Shown: one piece after another, positions 62,182 through 64,000 of the stretch
Numbering within the stretch: the first letter of the stretch is position 1
Layout of the letters: every line of letters starts with the position of its first letter
DNA from: Nonomuraea coxensis DSM 45129
Lineage (GTDB): Bacteria; Actinomycetota; Actinomycetes; Streptosporangiales; Streptosporangiaceae
Assembly (NCBI RefSeq): GCF_019397265.1
Contig: NZ_CP068985.1
Span: 3,700,501-3,764,500 of the forward strand
Length of the DNA: 64,000 nt
Direction of reading: 5' to 3'
Notes under the pieces: model-generated
Seen by the model: only the letters and a program-made list of their open reading frames with translations
What the model was told of the DNA's origin: nothing
Database searches by the model: none
Position numbers and translations under genes: made by a program

Positions 62182-62266
62182 CCGTCACCCCTTCCCTGCC
62201 TGCCCGCCAGTGTTCCCCGCCTGCCCGCCGGCCGCCCGCTTCCGCGCGCCGAGGCCGTCTTCCCGC

Positions 62267-63757
62267 TCACCTGTCGTGCGTCTCGTTCGCGCCGGCCCTC
62301 GTGATCGGCAGGGCCGCCGCCACCTCGAAGCCGCCGCTGGGCGTCGGGCCCGCCTCCAGCGTGCCGCCCAGCAGCGACGCCCGCTCCCTCATGCCCACCA
62401 GCCCCTGACCGGCCCCCGGCGGCCCGCCGTCGCCCGTGCCCCGGCTGTTGGCCACGCGGAGCCGTAACTCCTCGCCCTCGCGCACGAGCTCCACGCCCAC
62501 GGCGGATCCGGGAGCGTGCCGCATGGCGTTGCTCAGCGACTCCTGCACGATCCGGTACGCCGACAGCTCCACGGCCGGCCCCAGACCGTCCATCGGCCCG
62601 GACCGTTTGACCAGCACCGCGAGCCCGGCGGAGCGGGCGTTGGCCACCAGCTCCTCCACCCGGTCGAGGCCCGGTTGCGGCGCGGTCTCGGTGCGGCCGT
62701 CCTGGTCGCGCAGCACCCCCAGCACCTGCCGCAGCTCCGCGATGGCCTCCAGCGACAGGTGCCGGATCTCCGCCAGCCCCGCCTCCAGCTGCACCGGATC
62801 CCCGGCCGCCCTGATCGGCACCGCCTCGGCCTGGATCGCGATCACCGACATGTGGTGGGCGACCACGTCGTGCAGCTCGCGGGCGATGCGGGCGCGCTCC
62901 TCCAGCACCGCCTGCGCGTCCTCCGCGAGCCGGCTGCGCCGCTCCTCCTCCGCCAGCCGGGACGTCGCGGTGCGCCGCACCCGTACGTTGTAGCCGAACA
63001 GCACGACCACGGTCACCACGACCGTGACGAGGGCCATCGAGTTGGGGTGTACGATCCACGCGGTCAGCACCGTGACGACCCACACGGCGAGGGTGATCCG
63101 CCGGTCGCAGCGCACGGCGACGGAGTAGAGCACCAGCAGGTAGGACAGCACGGTGGTCGCCGGATACGGCGGCTCGCCGCCGCCGACGCGCAGGCTCGTC
63201 CACAGGGAGATCGGCAGCAGCACGAAGGCCGTGCGCCAGGCCGCGAGCGGCCACCGGTCGCGGAGCACCACCGGCAGGGCGACCGCGACGCCGCACAGGA
63301 ACGAGAACGTCCCCGGGGTCGGCACCAAGATCCGGCCGCCCGCGGCGGCCTGGAACGCCCAGTCCCTCACCATGTTCTCGGTGGTGAGGAAGAAGACGAC
63401 GGCCATCAGGAACTCCGCCGCGCGCACCAGGCTGATCCGTTCGACCGGGACCAGCACCCGGAGCCCGCGCGGGACGGGGAGGGACAGGCGGCGTGACCGG
63501 GGCGGAGGGTCGGCGTCGCCCTGGAACAGGGCGAGTGCGAACGGCTGCACAGCCGCCGCACCCAGCTCACGCCACCGTGGAGCCCCGGCTCGTTCCCCCG
63601 CCGGGGGCCGCCCGTCCCGACCCCTGCCGGGGTCGTGGGTCGCGCCCTCCGAGGGCTGGGACGAGGGCGGAGACGAGGGCTGGGACGAGGGCGGGGAGTC
63701 GTGGATCTCGTCGTCCGCCTGTCCGGGGCGGCGGGGGTGCCGCCGAAGGTGGATCAC
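62267..63757 (-). CDS. NarL-type sensor histidine kinase (HisKA_3)
   Basis: The 496-residue kinase has a cytoplasmic Pro/Ser-rich N-terminus, four or five membrane helices (about 115-260) with little external sequence, the HisKA_3 phospho-acceptor helix ERARIARELHDVVAHHMSVIAIQAEA, and a HATPase_c domain (ESLSNAMRHAPG, GQGLVGMRERASLLGG). It pairs with the response regulator that follows. The GTG at 63757 is supported by TAGCCT 7 nt upstream (leaderless type); the frame extends to 63820, but that part is low-complexity. Confidence 0.9.
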   Translation of the reverse strand: MIHLRRHPRRPGQADDEIHDSPPSSQPSSPPSSQPSEGATHDPGRGRDGRPPAGERAGAPRWRELGAAAVQPFALALFQGDADPPPRSRRLSLPVPRGLRVLVPVERISLVRAAEFLMAVVFFLTTENMVRDWAFQAAAGGRILVPTPGTFSFLCGVAVALPVVLRDRWPLAAWRTAFVLLPISLWTSLRVGGGEPPYPATTVLSYLLVLYSVAVRCDRRITLAVWVVTVLTAWIVHPNSMALVTVVVTVVVLFGYNVRVRRTATSRLAEEERRSRLAEDAQAVLEERARIARELHDVVAHHMSVIAIQAEAVPIRAAGDPVQLEAGLAEIRHLSLEAIAELRQVLGVLRDQDGRTETAPQPGLDRVEELVANARSAGLAVLVKRSGPMDGLGPAVELSAYRIVQESLSNAMRHAPGSAVGVELVREGEELRLRVANSRGTGDGGPPGAGQGLVGMRERASLLGGTLEAGPTPSGGFEVAAALPITRAGANETHDR

Positions 63758-63764
63758 GTGGTCA

Positions 63765-63770
63765 AGGCTA
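63765..63770 (-). promoter_or_regulatory. -10 box of a leaderless histidine-kinase transcript
   Basis: TAGCCT on the minus strand, 7 nt before the GTG at 63757. Confidence 0.4.
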
Positions 63771-63899
63771 CGGAACTCGCCGCCCCACTCGCGTCCCCCC
63801 GAGGTCTGATCCTGCCTCAACCCCAGGTACCGCTTACATGATTACGATCGCCCTGAGCGAACATCACCAAGAAAGGGAACATCAGGCGGCTCCAATGGA

Positions 63900-63918
63900 T
63901 TGAGTCGGTATAACTCAA
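63900..63918. promoter_or_regulatory. HAIR-type HspR operator upstream of lon
   Basis: TTGAGT-N7-ACTCAA matches the core of the HAIR element (CTTGAGT-N7-ACTCAAG) bound by the heat-shock repressor HspR in actinobacteria. A TATAAC box (63909-63914) overlaps it, so bound HspR would block the lon promoter. Confidence 0.8.
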
Positions 63919-63933
63919 CCCTTTGGAGTTCGC

Positions 63934-64000
63934 ATGAGTGAGAGCTTGACCCTCCCGGTCCTGCCGCTGGACGACGAGGTGGTCCTGCCGGGCATGGTGG
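63934..64000 (+). CDS. lon: ATP-dependent protease Lon, N-terminal start only
   Basis: The 22 complete codons visible begin MSESLTLPVLPLDDEVVLPG, the typical start of the Lon N-terminal substrate-binding domain. GGAG lies 5 nt before the ATG. The HAIR operator immediately upstream matches the known HspR control of lon in Streptomyces, which strengthens the call although most of the gene is outside the window. Confidence 0.88.
   Translation, partial: MSESLTLPVLPLDDEVVLPGMV

Overview
The window is 64 kb of very GC-rich chromosomal DNA from a filamentous actinomycete. The base composition, eukaryote-type Ser/Thr kinases with one membrane segment, F420-type oxidoreductase, B12-dependent mutase pair, MacAB-type exporter with OmpR-family two-component genes, and a HAIR-type operator before lon all fit. 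A member of the Streptosporangiales (for example Nonomuraea) is my inference, not something the sequence proves. I found 61 protein genes, of which two are cut by the window ends and two are interrupted by frameshifts. I saw no rRNA, tRNA, IS element, prophage or CRISPR array. No gene-free gap exceeds 300 bp.

Layout. 1-5 kb: end of an unidentified gene, a DUF5925-type AAA ATPase, a transmembrane Ser/Thr kinase and a CASTOR/POLLUX-like channel. 5-15 kb: mtnA, a peptidoglycan amidase, then the methylmalonyl-CoA mutase locus (mutA, mutB, a kinase-like gene, meaB) and an acyl-CoA ligase. mutB carries an apparent 2-nt deletion. The kinase-like gene lacks the catalytic Asp and is frameshifted beside a perfect 15-bp hairpin. 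15-21 kb: a mixed set (pcp, ABC-F, lipoprotein, zinc-ribbon protein, APH-fold kinase, LLM oxidoreductase, VOC protein).

21.6-31.4 kb is the clearest functional system: a cell-wall sugar and muropeptide recycling locus. It holds a serine hydrolase, murQ, namZ, a GNAT protein and a complete oligopeptide-type ABC importer. The murQ/namZ divergent promoter and the promoter of the importer operon share a 15-bp element (TGTAA-N5-[TC]TTCA), which suggests one regulon. No MurNAc kinase or RpiR-type regulator lies in the window.

31.5-45.6 kb: alcohol dehydrogenase, M20 peptidase, HAD phosphatase, two related coiled-coil proteins (one built of nearly identical tandem DNA repeats), a diiron acyl-ACP desaturase behind an iron-box-like operator, a UbiB-family kinase, arfB, and an XRE regulator divergent from an alpha/beta hydrolase with two tandem TTTAG-N6-CTAAA operators between them. 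It ends with a Tat-exported PhoD phosphatase. 45.7-53.5 kb: a MacAB-type export locus with two adaptors, ATPase, permease, a small membrane protein, and a response regulator/histidine kinase pair. One adaptor has a low-complexity insertion of about 240 residues.

53.5-64 kb: FG-GAP propeller protein, P450, TetR/MFS pair, heme oxygenase, Phd/PIN toxin-antitoxin pair, PaaK-like ligase, NarL-type two-component pair and the start of lon. Many genes seem to be read from leaderless transcripts, with a TANNNT box 6-7 nt before the start codon. Others form overlapping ATGA/GTGA operons.
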